64,000 nucleotides of DNA, taken from assembly GCA_016794465.1 (NCBI GenBank), contig JAEUKA010000102.1, positions 1-64,000 on the forward strand, in the 5' to 3' direction. How positions within the stretch are numbered: the first letter of the stretch is position 1; each line of letters begins with the position of its first letter. This DNA comes from Myxococcales bacterium (GTDB lineage: Bacteria > Myxococcota_A > Polyangia > Palsa-1104 > JAEUJZ01). Made by a program: the position numbers and the translations under genes. Positions 35,200-43,827 of the stretch are shown piece after piece. Under the pieces are notes generated by a model that had not been told where the DNA came from, made no database searches, and worked only from the letters and a program-made list of their open reading frames with translations.

Positions 35200-35853
35200 C
35201 TAGCTCGGGCCGCCTTGCTTCATAGCATTGCGGTGACCAACCACCAGGTTCACAACCTGCACAGAAACCTCGTTGATGTCGTCGAGGGTGTGCTGGGTCC
35301 AGCCGTTGAGGATGGCGAACCACAGCAGAGCCGGAACTGCGCAGACCAGACCGAAGGCGGTGCAGTTCATGGCTTCCGAGATACCCTTGGCGAGCAGAGT
35401 GGCCTTCATCGAGGGATCGACGCCGGCGACGCCTGCGAACGAGTGAATCAGACCGAGGATCGTGCCAAGCAGACCAACGAGGGTTGCGACGTTGCCGAGC
35501 ATGGCGAGGTAGCCAGTGCGGGCTTCCAGCTTCGGAATCTCGTGGAGAGCTTGCTCGTCCATGGCGGCCTGAACTTCAGCGTCCGGACGGTTGAACTTGG
35601 TGAGGCCAGCCTGGATGATGCGGGTGACGGGAGTCGGGTTGCCGCTGCACACCTTGACCGCGCCCTGGATGTTGCCGGCCATGATCTGGCTCTTGAGGAG
35701 CGACAGCAGCTTCTTCTTATCGATGCCAGCCTTCTTCAGGTAAATCACGCGCTCGATCGAGATGCCCCACGCGATGATCATGAGCAGAAGGATTGGCCAC
35801 ATCGGCCAGCCACCTTCGTGGAACGCGTCGGCCAAGGTCTTCATCAAGGACAT
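35200..35853 (-). CDS. MotA/TolQ/ExbB proton channel family protein
   Basis: The 217-aa product is the channel partner of the two ExbD-like proteins downstream. The start ATG lies 8 bases after GGAGG. Three membrane helices are seen: WPMWPILLLMIIAWGISIERVIYL, and two C-terminal ones in LGNVATLVGLLGTILGLIHSFAGV and FGLVCAVPALLWFAIL. These match the ExbB core (LxxxAxxxxLLGLxGTVxGxxxxF). It heads the exbB-exbD-exbD operon, with 211 bp of non-coding sequence upstream that should hold the promoter. The powered process, such as TonB-like transport, Tol-Pal or gliding motility, cannot be assigned. Confidence 0.93.
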   Translation of the reverse strand: MSLMKTLADAFHEGGWPMWPILLLMIIAWGISIERVIYLKKAGIDKKKLLSLLKSQIMAGNIQGAVKVCSGNPTPVTRIIQAGLTKFNRPDAEVQAAMDEQALHEIPKLEARTGYLAMLGNVATLVGLLGTILGLIHSFAGVAGVDPSMKATLLAKGISEAMNCTAFGLVCAVPALLWFAILNGWTQHTLDDINEVSVQVVNLVVGHRNAMKQGGPS

Positions 35854-36064
35854 TTCCGGTACCTCCAGCAGTGAACGGGTTGTTGGGTAGCGCCCATGGT
35901 ACAAGCACGCGCAGTGCCAAGAGCGAGAAAAATTTGTAGTTCCCCGGAAGGCAGCGAAAGCGCACTGCAAACGACCAGGGCCGAAAGGGTTGGAAGCGGG
36001 GAAATGCGCAACACGGTCGTAGCAAAATGCAACAGTTAGGGCGGACTCGCAGCGGACTTGGGGA

Positions 36065-39016
36065 CTAGAAGATCTTGGGCGGGCGGCTGCCTTTGGGGGC
36101 CGTGGGGAGCGTGCGCAGGTTCTCGGGCAGCTCGTAGGGCTTGCCATCGGGGCTCAGGCCCACGCTGGGTGGTGGTGGGAATCCGGTGATAAGCGGGCCG
36201 CCACGATCGGTCGCTTTCAGCGCTGGCGGTCGCTCGGGCACTTCGCTCATCGGTGCGTCGCGGTTGGCGTGGAACATGTAGCGCGCCCACATCGGCACAC
36301 TGATCGTAAAGCTCGCGTCGGCGTAGCCGAGCTGTCGCTCGTAGGTATCGTCGCCGACCCAGACCGTGGTCAGCCACCGTGAGGTGAAGCCGACGAACCA
36401 CACATCAGAGGTCCGGCTCGAGGTCCCGGTCTTACCGGCCGCCGGCAGGCTGGCGTCGCGGATCGGCTTGCTGTGACCCTGCGACACCACTCGTCGCAGG
36501 AGCGTCCCGGTCAGGAAGGCCGTGCGTGGCGAGATCACTGGCCGTTTTTGACGACCCGCCTGGGCGATCACCCGCTCCAGTCGCGTCCGTCCATCGAGCA
36601 GCGGATCGTCCCAGGCGCTGTTGTCGATCAGCACCTCGCCACTGCGCGCCACGACCCGCTTGACCGTGACCAAGTCGACTGGCCGGCCACTGCGTCCGAA
36701 CAAGGAAAAGCTCTTCGACAGCTCATCAATCCGTACGCACGAGGCTCCGAGTGCCAGCGCGTCATCGGCGTGGATCGGTGTGGTCATTCCCAGTCGACGA
36801 GCCCAGGCTTCGACATCCTTTTTGCCCATCGTCTTGAACACTTCGAGTGCCGGCGGGTTCTTCGACCAGATGAGCGCTCGCTCGAGGTTGACCTGCTGGC
36901 CGTAGCTGCCATCGATGTTGGTCGGTAGCCACTGCTCGCCGGTGACGGGATCGATCTCGACCTTGACCTTGTCGTTCCACATCGTGTCGTAGCCGTAGCC
37001 TCGGTCCAGCGCGAGCGAGTAATAGATGGGCTTGTAGGCGCTGCCGGGCTGCCGACAGGCTTGGACCACGCGGTTGAACTCAGAGCGGTCGTAGTCGCTG
37101 CCGCCGACCATTGCCATGACGTAGCCGCTGCGGAGGTCGAAGCTGAACAGCGCGCCTTGGGGACGGGGGCTCTGCTCTAGGACGACTTCACGCGGGCCAC
37201 CTGCTTGTGGCTTTCGGTGTTGCTCGGGCAGCCAGACCGCTTCGCCGACCTCTTGCCGTTTCCCAGGCTGTGAGGCGGGAGCGCCCGCACGGCGTGGATC
37301 ACCCTCGGTCGGGATGTAGACGCCGGTGCCGGGCACGTAACTGGGTCGGCCACTGGGAACTACGGGTCGGCTGTCACCGCCTTCTGCGACGACCAGGGCG
37401 GAAGCGGGCTTGCTATTGGCTGTGCCGGCTGCCTGCGTCCGAGGGCCCACTGCCGCTCGGTTGGTAGCGATGCCCGGTCGGGCGGAAGACGGCTTGCTTG
37501 CGGCCACGGCGGCGCCTGGTTTTGGTCCCGGCTGTCGTCCCCCTGCGCCTCGATTCACTGGACCGCCTCTGCCGGGCTTGGTCGTCGCGAGCGTGCCCCG
37601 GGCTGATCCGACCGGCTTCGCTGCGGCAACGCCGGCTGCGGGTCGTGACTCCGTCGTTCCCTCTTTATAGGGGGTGATCGGCGCGTAGACGAAGTCGCTA
37701 AACTTCGCCAGGTGGGAGCGGAACGCCAGCTTCACCCAGATCACATCACCGGGCTTCAGCGCCTCGAATGCCGACAGGATCAGGCGGTCGTTGGTGGGGT
37801 CGCGCGGGTTATAGCGAGCCGCCCACAGCATGTTGTTCAGCGGCAACTCCGTCGAGTGAGGCCCGATCTGAACCGTCGCCCCGCTTGGCCGCACCGTCGT
37901 CACCAGCCCCAGGTATAGGGTGTCCTCCTTGAGCGGCTCGGCATACCGCTTGTGGGCACGCAGCAGGAACACTCGCTGGGCATCGGGATCGAGGTGGGCC
38001 TCTGGTCCCCGGTAACCCTGGCGCTTGTCGAGTCGTCGCACCGCGAAGTCGACATTGTCAGTCCCAAGGACATCGAGGAACGGCTGCACAGTCGTCTCGA
38101 CGGCCAGACCGTCTTCCATCACCCGCCGCTCACCGAGCTGGGCGATCAGCTCTTTTCGGACTTGATTGACGAAGTAGGGCGACACATCACGGGAGGTATC
38201 CCGACGCTGCTGTAGCAGAATCGGCTTGCCATAAAGCGTCGCTGCGGTCGCTGTATCGAGCTTGCCGATCTCGACCATGTTGTGCAGCACGATGTCACGT
38301 CGCTGCTGTGCCGCTTGCGGGTGATCGATTGGTGAGTAACGCGTCGGTGCCTTGAGCAGCCCAGCGAGCAGCGCCTGGTCTTGCACCGACAGCTCCCAGA
38401 CGTTCTTGTCGAAGTAGCGTCGCGCCGCCGCCTGCACACCGAAGCTGCCGTGCCCGAGGAAGGTGTGATTCAGGTACGTCTGCAGGATCTCGGCCTTGGT
38501 GTAGCGAGCCTCGAGCCGCCGCGCCAAGATCGCTTCCCGAATCTTGCGCGACACCGTGCGATCCGCGCCCAGGAAGGCCTTCGCAACCTGCTGCGTAATC
38601 GTCGAGCCGCCCTGTCGCATCCGACCCGAGCGGAGGTTCACCTTCATCGCTCGCACAAAGCCACGCAGATCAAGCCCGCGATGCTCGGCAAAGCGCCGGT
38701 CTTCAGTCGACAGCACCGCGTCGATCAGCGGCTGCGGAATCTTGCTGAGCGGAATGATCTCTCGGCGCTCACTGGCCAGCGTCGCCAGCAGGCTGCCATC
38801 ACCGGCAAAGATCTCGGTGACGCCCGGCGCCAGCTGCGCGTAGCGAGACAGGTCCGGCGTCTCGGGCAGGCTGCGCGCAAAGTACACGTAGACCGCTACC
38901 AGCACATGAAGCATCACCATGACCAGCCCGAGGGCTGCGAACAGGTAGTACTTAAAGAGCCAGTAAAAGAACCCACCATCGGCGGGGTTAACGATCTGGA
39001 TGCGCAGTCGGGACAT
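36065..39016 (-). CDS. Bifunctional penicillin-binding protein 1A family
   Basis: This class A PBP (983 aa) polymerises and crosslinks peptidoglycan. It has one N-terminal membrane helix (LFAALGLVMVMLHVLVAVYVY). The GT51 transglycosylase domain carries EDRRFAEHRGLD and GGSTITQQVAK. The transpeptidase domain has the active serine in QPGSAYKP near residue 655, SKN, and KTGTSSRTSDVWFVGFT near 860. A Pro/Ala/Arg/Gly-rich linker at roughly residues 455-620 makes it longer than the usual 750-850 aa. The start ATG at 39016 follows GGAAAG. It is transcribed alone, with 144 bp between it and the next minus-strand gene's 3' end upstream. Confidence 0.95.
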   Translation of the reverse strand: MSRLRIQIVNPADGGFFYWLFKYYLFAALGLVMVMLHVLVAVYVYFARSLPETPDLSRYAQLAPGVTEIFAGDGSLLATLASERREIIPLSKIPQPLIDAVLSTEDRRFAEHRGLDLRGFVRAMKVNLRSGRMRQGGSTITQQVAKAFLGADRTVSRKIREAILARRLEARYTKAEILQTYLNHTFLGHGSFGVQAAARRYFDKNVWELSVQDQALLAGLLKAPTRYSPIDHPQAAQQRRDIVLHNMVEIGKLDTATAATLYGKPILLQQRRDTSRDVSPYFVNQVRKELIAQLGERRVMEDGLAVETTVQPFLDVLGTDNVDFAVRRLDKRQGYRGPEAHLDPDAQRVFLLRAHKRYAEPLKEDTLYLGLVTTVRPSGATVQIGPHSTELPLNNMLWAARYNPRDPTNDRLILSAFEALKPGDVIWVKLAFRSHLAKFSDFVYAPITPYKEGTTESRPAAGVAAAKPVGSARGTLATTKPGRGGPVNRGAGGRQPGPKPGAAVAASKPSSARPGIATNRAAVGPRTQAAGTANSKPASALVVAEGGDSRPVVPSGRPSYVPGTGVYIPTEGDPRRAGAPASQPGKRQEVGEAVWLPEQHRKPQAGGPREVVLEQSPRPQGALFSFDLRSGYVMAMVGGSDYDRSEFNRVVQACRQPGSAYKPIYYSLALDRGYGYDTMWNDKVKVEIDPVTGEQWLPTNIDGSYGQQVNLERALIWSKNPPALEVFKTMGKKDVEAWARRLGMTTPIHADDALALGASCVRIDELSKSFSLFGRSGRPVDLVTVKRVVARSGEVLIDNSAWDDPLLDGRTRLERVIAQAGRQKRPVISPRTAFLTGTLLRRVVSQGHSKPIRDASLPAAGKTGTSSRTSDVWFVGFTSRWLTTVWVGDDTYERQLGYADASFTISVPMWARYMFHANRDAPMSEVPERPPALKATDRGGPLITGFPPPPSVGLSPDGKPYELPENLRTLPTAPKGSRPPKIF

Positions 39017-39160
39017 TCTTTCCGGGCGACACCGGCAGTCGGGGCGCCCGCCCACTCATGAGGCACCCTAGCACATTCTTGAGTGTTCTTCGATGCTTGG
39101 CTTCGGGCCGATCGACTTTCCCGCCGCTTGTGGGCAGGTGCTGCTCGGATAGATCAGTCG

Positions 39161-39679
39161 TTAGGTTGGTCCACCGTCGGGCCGCATGCCGTCGCTGACC
39201 ATATCAGAAGAGGGCGACGCTAGATCGGGCATCGCGAGATCCGGCGGCGGCGGGCGCAGATCTTCGGGAATCGTCATGTCGAAGGGCTCGCCGATCGAGA
39301 GGCTGAGCGCGACCTTTTCCGTGTAGTTGATGGCGACCGAGCGCTGGACCTGGCCCACTGTGTCGCCTCGCTCGTCGAGTGCGGTGAGCTCGAATGCCAC
39401 GGTGCCGCGATGCTGGCGATCAAACTCGTCGAACCGGATCGCGAAGCGGAGGGGAAAGGTCAGCGGCTGCTGCGGCACCTTGCGTGGGGTCAGCGGCGTG
39501 ATGCTGCCATAGCCGTCGAGCACGCGGACGAGGAGCTGATACGTGCTCGGGGGACCAGCGTCAACAGTGACACCAATGCAGGCGCGGGGATGCCCGGCGC
39601 ACGGGTCCGGCGTGTCCGTGCAAGCCGAAAGAGCGGTGGCGCCGAAGCAGAGCAAGAACCAAGAGAGAACGTGCTTCAT
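39161..39679 (-). CDS. Putative lipoprotein partnered with a TPR membrane protein
   Basis: The 172-aa protein starts at an ATG overlapping the stop of the upstream TPR gene (ATGA), so the two are translationally coupled. It has a lipoprotein signal (WFLLCFGATALSAC) and a short Cys-rich segment (DPCAGHPRACIG). A beta-rich domain follows (YQLLVRVLDGYGSITPLTP ... TVAFELTALDERGDTVGQVQ). The tail is Pro/Asp/Met-rich (PPPPDLAMPDLASPSSDM). No family is recognised. The same pairing of a TPR membrane protein with a lipoprotein occurs at 18329-19917. Confidence 0.78.
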   Translation of the reverse strand: MKHVLSWFLLCFGATALSACTDTPDPCAGHPRACIGVTVDAGPPSTYQLLVRVLDGYGSITPLTPRKVPQQPLTFPLRFAIRFDEFDRQHRGTVAFELTALDERGDTVGQVQRSVAINYTEKVALSLSIGEPFDMTIPEDLRPPPPDLAMPDLASPSSDMVSDGMRPDGGPT

Positions 39680-40527
39680 CTCGACACGTCGATGGGGTCC
39701 AGGTCGGTGCCTGGGGCGACTCGGTTGAAAGAACCTGCGGCGGCAGCACCAACGACGCCAGCGAGCACAACCGCTCCGCCGCCTACCGCTGTCCAGAACC
39801 ACCAGCGCTTATAAAAGGGCTTCGACTCATCACTCGGTGGTGGAGTCGCATAGGGAAGCAGTGCCGCGTCGCCAGTTGCCGATGGAGCCAGGGCTCCGGC
39901 GAGCTTGCGCAGCTCGCCAGGAAAGAGCTCGACGGACACCGCGAAGTCGCGCAGACCTGACGACGCGACCCGGACCTCGTGAAGCCCTGGCGCAGTGAAC
40001 AGGTAGCCAGGTGGTGGTGTGTTACCGCTCGGCAGTTTGGTGCGCAGCGCACCATCGAGAAAGAGGCTCGGCTGGGTCGCATCAGCGGGCAGGGTCACTG
40101 TGACGGCCAGTCGACTCAAGGTGCGCTCGTACTCACGCAGCCGCTTTTTGGCATCTTCTAGCCGCTCGGTCAGCACCATCGATCGATCGGCGCTGCGCAG
40201 GAAGCGCTCCAAGGCTTGTGCAGCCTCGTGCGGCTGGCCCAGATCGCCATAGACGATGCCGAGGTTGTAGTCGATCGACGGCTCGCTCCACAGCGCGCGC
40301 GCTTGCTCGAGCCGAGCGGCTGCTCCTCGGTTGTCGCCGCGCTCGACCATCTGGCCGGCTTCGCGAATGAGACTGCGGACCTGCTGCTTGACGGAATCAC
40401 TTGGCTGGGTAGCCTGCTGGCCATCTGCCCCGAGTGCCAGGCCGGCGCTGCCCAGCTGAAAGACCAGCCCCAGGGTCAGGCGGGCGAGAATGCAGTTTCG
40501 TCGAAAACCGACTTGCGGAAGCGACAT
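39676..40527 (-). CDS. TPR/PEGA-like secreted protein with C-terminal membrane anchor
   Basis: The 283-aa product has a signal peptide (LARLTLGLVFQLGSAGLALGA). TPR-like helices follow (RSLIREAGQMVERGDNRGAAARLEQARALWSEPSIDYNLGIVYGDLGQPHEAAQALERFL). A beta-rich PEGA-like part comes next (VTVTLPADATQPSLFLDGALRTKLPSG ... LHEVRVASSGLRDF). A membrane helix follows FYKRWWFW (TAVGGGAVVLAGVVGAAAAG), with a short polar tail. The layout and the FYKR.WFW motif match the protein at 19264-19917. The start was placed at the ATG at 40527; upstream starts lack a signal-like context. It overlaps the next gene by ATGA. Confidence 0.82.
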   Translation of the reverse strand: MSLPQVGFRRNCILARLTLGLVFQLGSAGLALGADGQQATQPSDSVKQQVRSLIREAGQMVERGDNRGAAARLEQARALWSEPSIDYNLGIVYGDLGQPHEAAQALERFLRSADRSMVLTERLEDAKKRLREYERTLSRLAVTVTLPADATQPSLFLDGALRTKLPSGNTPPPGYLFTAPGLHEVRVASSGLRDFAVSVELFPGELRKLAGALAPSATGDAALLPYATPPPSDESKPFYKRWWFWTAVGGGAVVLAGVVGAAAAGSFNRVAPGTDLDPIDVSR

Positions 40528-40761
40528 GAGGGCAGGCACGTTAACACGGAAGAAGATGTGGCGGTCAAACCCCCAGGGCAGTGAAGCAGAGGAAGCAGAG
40601 CCTGGGCTGCGCAGAAGTGGGTTGCGCCATCGACTGTCCAGATCCATTACCAGATACATCAACAGAAACGCGGCCACAGACATGCTGTATAAAAACGGGC
40701 CTGCAATTGCAGCAGCCGCTGGAATGGCCCAGGCTAAAATCCTCTCTGGAGGCTAGGCGCG

Positions 40762-41628
40762 ATGGACTATCGCACGTTCGAGCAGAAGCTGCTGGACACG
40801 ATCTTTACGACCGATGTTCCGCTGAACCCCGCCACGATCGCCTTCTTGTACAAGTTGACCGTGCAGCAGGCATCCGATCTTTTGCAGCAGGCGGCGGTGA
40901 ACGGTCTGCTCAACATCGAGAGCGACGAGGAAGGCAATCTCCTCTACACCTATCCGAACCGGGTTCGGCTGCCTCGCGATGGCAAGGCTGATCCCCGTCG
41001 TGATCCGGCGGCTCAGAACAAGCCTGTCTCGGTGGCACTGGTCCCGACGGCGCCGCCCGCACTGGTGAAAGCCCCACCGGCAGAGCCTGCACCGCTTCCA
41101 GACAGCATCGATCTTTTGGAAGCCTCGACGCCTCGGGATGAGTCTCGATCGGCGACCGGCGCAGCGACAGCCCCGCCCCCGCCCCCGCTGCCAAACGCCG
41201 CCGCACGAGAAGCCCAAGGCAGCAGCACGCGCTGTCCGTTTTGTAGCGAGGTCATTCTCGTCGGTGCCAAGAAGTGCAAGCACTGCCACGAGTTTCTCGA
41301 CTTTGCGCTTCGTGACATCCAGGCGCTTCGTCAGCCCGGCAGTGCACATGCTCCGCATCCGCCACCTGCGCCGCCACCCACGGCACTGGCCCCTGCGCAG
41401 CAGCCGGTGCAGATTCAGCAGTGGACCAGCACCAACGCGACCCAAGCGGCACTGCTCAGCTTTTTTGTGCCGGGTCTTGGGCAGATGTGCAGCGGAAGAG
41501 TGCCAGCGGGACTGCTGTGGATGATGTTCACCTGCCTCGGCTACGTCTGCTTCATCGTGCCGGGCATGGTCTTGCACATCTTGTGCGTCATCAACGCGAC
41601 CCGTCCCCAGCAGCCGGCTACTCAGTAA
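40762..41628 (+). CDS. Membrane protein with zinc ribbon and N-terminal winged-helix-like region
   Basis: The 288-aa protein starts at an ATG after TGGAGG. Residues 1-80 look like a helical, possibly winged-helix domain (FLYKLTVQQASDLLQQAAVNGLLNIESDEEGNLLYTYPNR). A Pro/Ala linker follows. A zinc-ribbon pattern CPFCSEVILVGAKKCKHC is centred near residue 163. The C-terminus has TM2-like hydrophobic segments (AALLSFFVPGLGQMCSGRVPAGLLWMMFTCLGYVCFIVPGMVLHIL) with the GLGQ motif. It may be a membrane regulator or adaptor. Its 3' end overlaps the convergent sctQ-like gene by 11 bp. Confidence 0.8.
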   Translation: MDYRTFEQKLLDTIFTTDVPLNPATIAFLYKLTVQQASDLLQQAAVNGLLNIESDEEGNLLYTYPNRVRLPRDGKADPRRDPAAQNKPVSVALVPTAPPALVKAPPAEPAPLPDSIDLLEASTPRDESRSATGAATAPPPPPLPNAAAREAQGSSTRCPFCSEVILVGAKKCKHCHEFLDFALRDIQALRQPGSAHAPHPPPAPPPTALAPAQQPVQIQQWTSTNATQAALLSFFVPGLGQMCSGRVPAGLLWMMFTCLGYVCFIVPGMVLHILCVINATRPQQPATQ

Positions 41629-42754
41629 CCTCGGTCACGCGGACACCAAGCTCACCTTCGACATCGACCAGCTCACCGCGCGCCATGACGCGGCCCCCGG
41701 CGGTCAGATCAACGGGCCCCGCGAGCGGTCGGCCCACCGGCACCACCACACCCGGTCGCAGCTCCAAGATCTCGCGAGCGGTCAGCGTCACGCGGCCAAT
41801 CTCGCAGGTGATCTGCACCGGTAGCTCTTTGAGCAGGTGCTCGCTCGGCACGCTCGGCTGCGTCGTCGGCTCCGAGCTGGTGGTGGGAAGTTCTGCTGAG
41901 TGTCGCTCGGGCTGGATGTCTGCCATGGACTCTGCTCGCAAGTGAAAGGGCCCCATGATCGTCACGCCGGCCCCATCGAGGAACGCCGGAAACACGCCGC
42001 CCCGCAGCCGCAGCGCCACCGGTCCACCTGTGACGGGACGAGGCCCAAAGTGGTCAAGGATCACAATGTCGTCGGGAGCCAGCGCCACGACCTCTGCTGC
42101 CGACAGAAAGCCGTACCCTGCTTCGATCATCAGCGGAACTGGCAAGTGCTCCAGGCGATCGCGCCGCTGCCAGCGAGTCTGCGCCGCCGCTTCCGACAGG
42201 TTTGGTATCGCCCACAGTCGAATGTCCGGTCGGCACAGCAGGCGCGCCCAGCCTTGGTCACGTGGCGTTGTCACCGTGGCATCGAGCGCGATCACCTGAG
42301 GATTTTGGCCACCATCGAGCAAGGCGATCGCCTCATCTATCCCGATCACCGTCACATGAACCTCTGCGGCCAGCAGGGCGTCGCGCAGCAGTTGGGCGAG
42401 ATCCTCGGGATGCGAAAGCCCGAGCCGCTGACAGAGCCTGGCTTCGACGCACAGCACGGCCTCTCGACCCGGCAGCCCAAAGCGAAGCTGGAGCAAGTGC
42501 CCATCGCCTAGCTGAGACGGTAAGCGCTCCATCGGCAGAAGATAAGGCTCGATCACTCGGACCTTGGGCTCGCCACCGAGCTTCTCGTGCAGGTCATTCA
42601 GCCCGCCCAGCGGAGACTGAGCAGCGTCGAGGATCGCCAAGATGTGCTGCCACAGGACTCGTCCCAGCTCGACCTGAACCCGCAGAAGGCGCGGTAGCTC
42701 TGCCAGCGGAAAGGGCCGGACGCGACGGGGACGGGGATGAGAAAGCAAGCTCAC
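41618..42754 (-). CDS. sctQ: SctQ/FliN-type SpoA protein (type III secretion cytoplasmic ring)
   Basis: SctQ (YscQ) forms the cytoplasmic sorting platform of type III secretion systems. The 378-aa product has two SpoA domains. The first is near RDRLEHLPVPLMIEAGYGFLSAAEVVALAPDDIVIL. The second, C-terminal one reads LLKELPVQITCEIGRVTLTAREILELRPG ... GRVMARGELVDVEGELGVRVTEV. This two-SpoA layout separates it from FliN. The GTG start at 42754 overlaps the pgpA stop (GTGA); longer GTG starts extend into pgpA. No other type III or flagellar gene is in this window, so it is an orphan here and could serve a scattered secretion or motility system. Confidence 0.88.
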   Translation of the reverse strand: MSLLSHPRPRRVRPFPLAELPRLLRVQVELGRVLWQHILAILDAAQSPLGGLNDLHEKLGGEPKVRVIEPYLLPMERLPSQLGDGHLLQLRFGLPGREAVLCVEARLCQRLGLSHPEDLAQLLRDALLAAEVHVTVIGIDEAIALLDGGQNPQVIALDATVTTPRDQGWARLLCRPDIRLWAIPNLSEAAAQTRWQRRDRLEHLPVPLMIEAGYGFLSAAEVVALAPDDIVILDHFGPRPVTGGPVALRLRGGVFPAFLDGAGVTIMGPFHLRAESMADIQPERHSAELPTTSSEPTTQPSVPSEHLLKELPVQITCEIGRVTLTAREILELRPGVVVPVGRPLAGPVDLTAGGRVMARGELVDVEGELGVRVTEVTE

Positions 42755-43263
42755 CACAGCCTCTGTAGCATCGCAAAAAGTGGTGGCGCCGTCCACGGCA
42801 CCAGCCAGTGCAAGATCAGCGCAGCGACCGCTCCTGCGGCCACGTCATCGATCATCACTCCGAAGCCGCCTTTGACATGCCGATCGAGCCACCGCAGCGG
42901 TCCCGGCTTCAGCCCGTCGAGCACGCGAAACAGGAAGTAGCCGAAGAAGAAGCTCAAGAAGTGCCACGGTGCCAGCCAGACGGTGACGAGATACCCCACT
43001 ACCTCATCGATGACGATCGCGCGATGGTCGTGCTTGCCGGTCAGATCGGAGTAGCGCTCCGCCGCCCAGGTTCCAACCGCCAACAGCAGCAGCGTCACCA
43101 CAAGATGCGGCCACGGCCCAAGCCAGTGCAGCAGCACCGCCAGAGGGACGGTCACCAGCGTCGCGTAGTGGCCGGGCCAGGGCGCAACCTCGCCCAGGTG
43201 AAAGACGGTCGCAATCGCGGTGGCCAGCTGCTCGGTCTTGGTGCGGTGGACGGGAGGCTGCAC
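42751..43263 (-). CDS. pgpA: Phosphatidylglycerophosphatase A
   Basis: PgpA dephosphorylates phosphatidylglycerophosphate to phosphatidylglycerol, an inner-membrane step of lipid synthesis. The 170-aa product has the family motifs DHRAIVIDEVVGYL, FFFGYFLFRVLDGLKPGPLRWLDRHVKGGFGVMIDDVAAGAV and hydrophobic helices. The N-terminal signature usually read as GxxxxAPGTxGTL appears as GEVAPWPGHYATL, slightly diverged. It starts at a GTG; no ATG is available near that point. It overlaps the downstream sctQ-like gene by four bases (GTGA), so the two are likely coupled. Confidence 0.93.
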   Translation of the reverse strand: MQPPVHRTKTEQLATAIATVFHLGEVAPWPGHYATLVTVPLAVLLHWLGPWPHLVVTLLLLAVGTWAAERYSDLTGKHDHRAIVIDEVVGYLVTVWLAPWHFLSFFFGYFLFRVLDGLKPGPLRWLDRHVKGGFGVMIDDVAAGAVAALILHWLVPWTAPPLFAMLQRLW

Positions 43264-43392
43264 GAGGCAGATCGGTACGGCCTGCCTCCGAGGCGGTCAA
43301 CGAAATTCACCAAAATAATTTGCGGACGCTGCAGCCATGTCCTACATCATGCGACATAAGCGCCTTCCGACCACAAGGCGGGGAGTTTGAGC

Positions 43393-43797
43393 ATGAGCCA
43401 AGATCGTCGTCAGCAGCTTCGCTTGCCGGTTGAAATCTGCGTCCAGCAGTACCTTCCCGATGGAGTGTTCCTGGGCCTGACGCGCGACCTGTCAGAGACG
43501 GGGCTGTACCTGACGGCGCCTCGGCTGCGAGATGACATGGTCCTTCTGGGGTCACCGCTGCACCTGGAGTTTGCGCTGCCGGGTACGGGCGACAAGATCT
43601 GGGCCCGGGGGCAGGTCTGCTACGAGTCGCTCGACGGCAGCCTCAAAGGGCTGGGGATTCGGCTACAGGACATGGCCGAGCGGCACAAGCTGAGCCTGCA
43701 TCGCTATGTGGACTCGGTGCGGCGGGCGCGGCTGAACAACTTGCTGTGGCAGATGAACCAGCCAGCTACGCGGCTGCCGGGAATGATTGGGGCGTAG
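43393..43797 (+). CDS. PilZ-domain protein (probable c-di-GMP receptor)
   Basis: PilZ domains bind the second messenger c-di-GMP. The 134-aa product has the two-part binding signature: an RxxxR-type arginine cluster near the start (DRRQQLRLPV) and DLSETGLYL (DxSxxG). The barrel continues through LHLEFALPGTGDKIWARGQVCYES and GLGIRLQDM. It is a stand-alone PilZ domain with a short helical tail (RYVDSVRRARLNNLLWQMNQ). The start ATG is 7 bases after GGGGAG. It converges on the histidine kinase gene. Confidence 0.92.
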   Translation: MSQDRRQQLRLPVEICVQQYLPDGVFLGLTRDLSETGLYLTAPRLRDDMVLLGSPLHLEFALPGTGDKIWARGQVCYESLDGSLKGLGIRLQDMAERHKLSLHRYVDSVRRARLNNLLWQMNQPATRLPGMIGA

Positions 43798-43827
43798 TTT
43801 TCCGTACGCGGTTGCGGGCCAGCGGGA

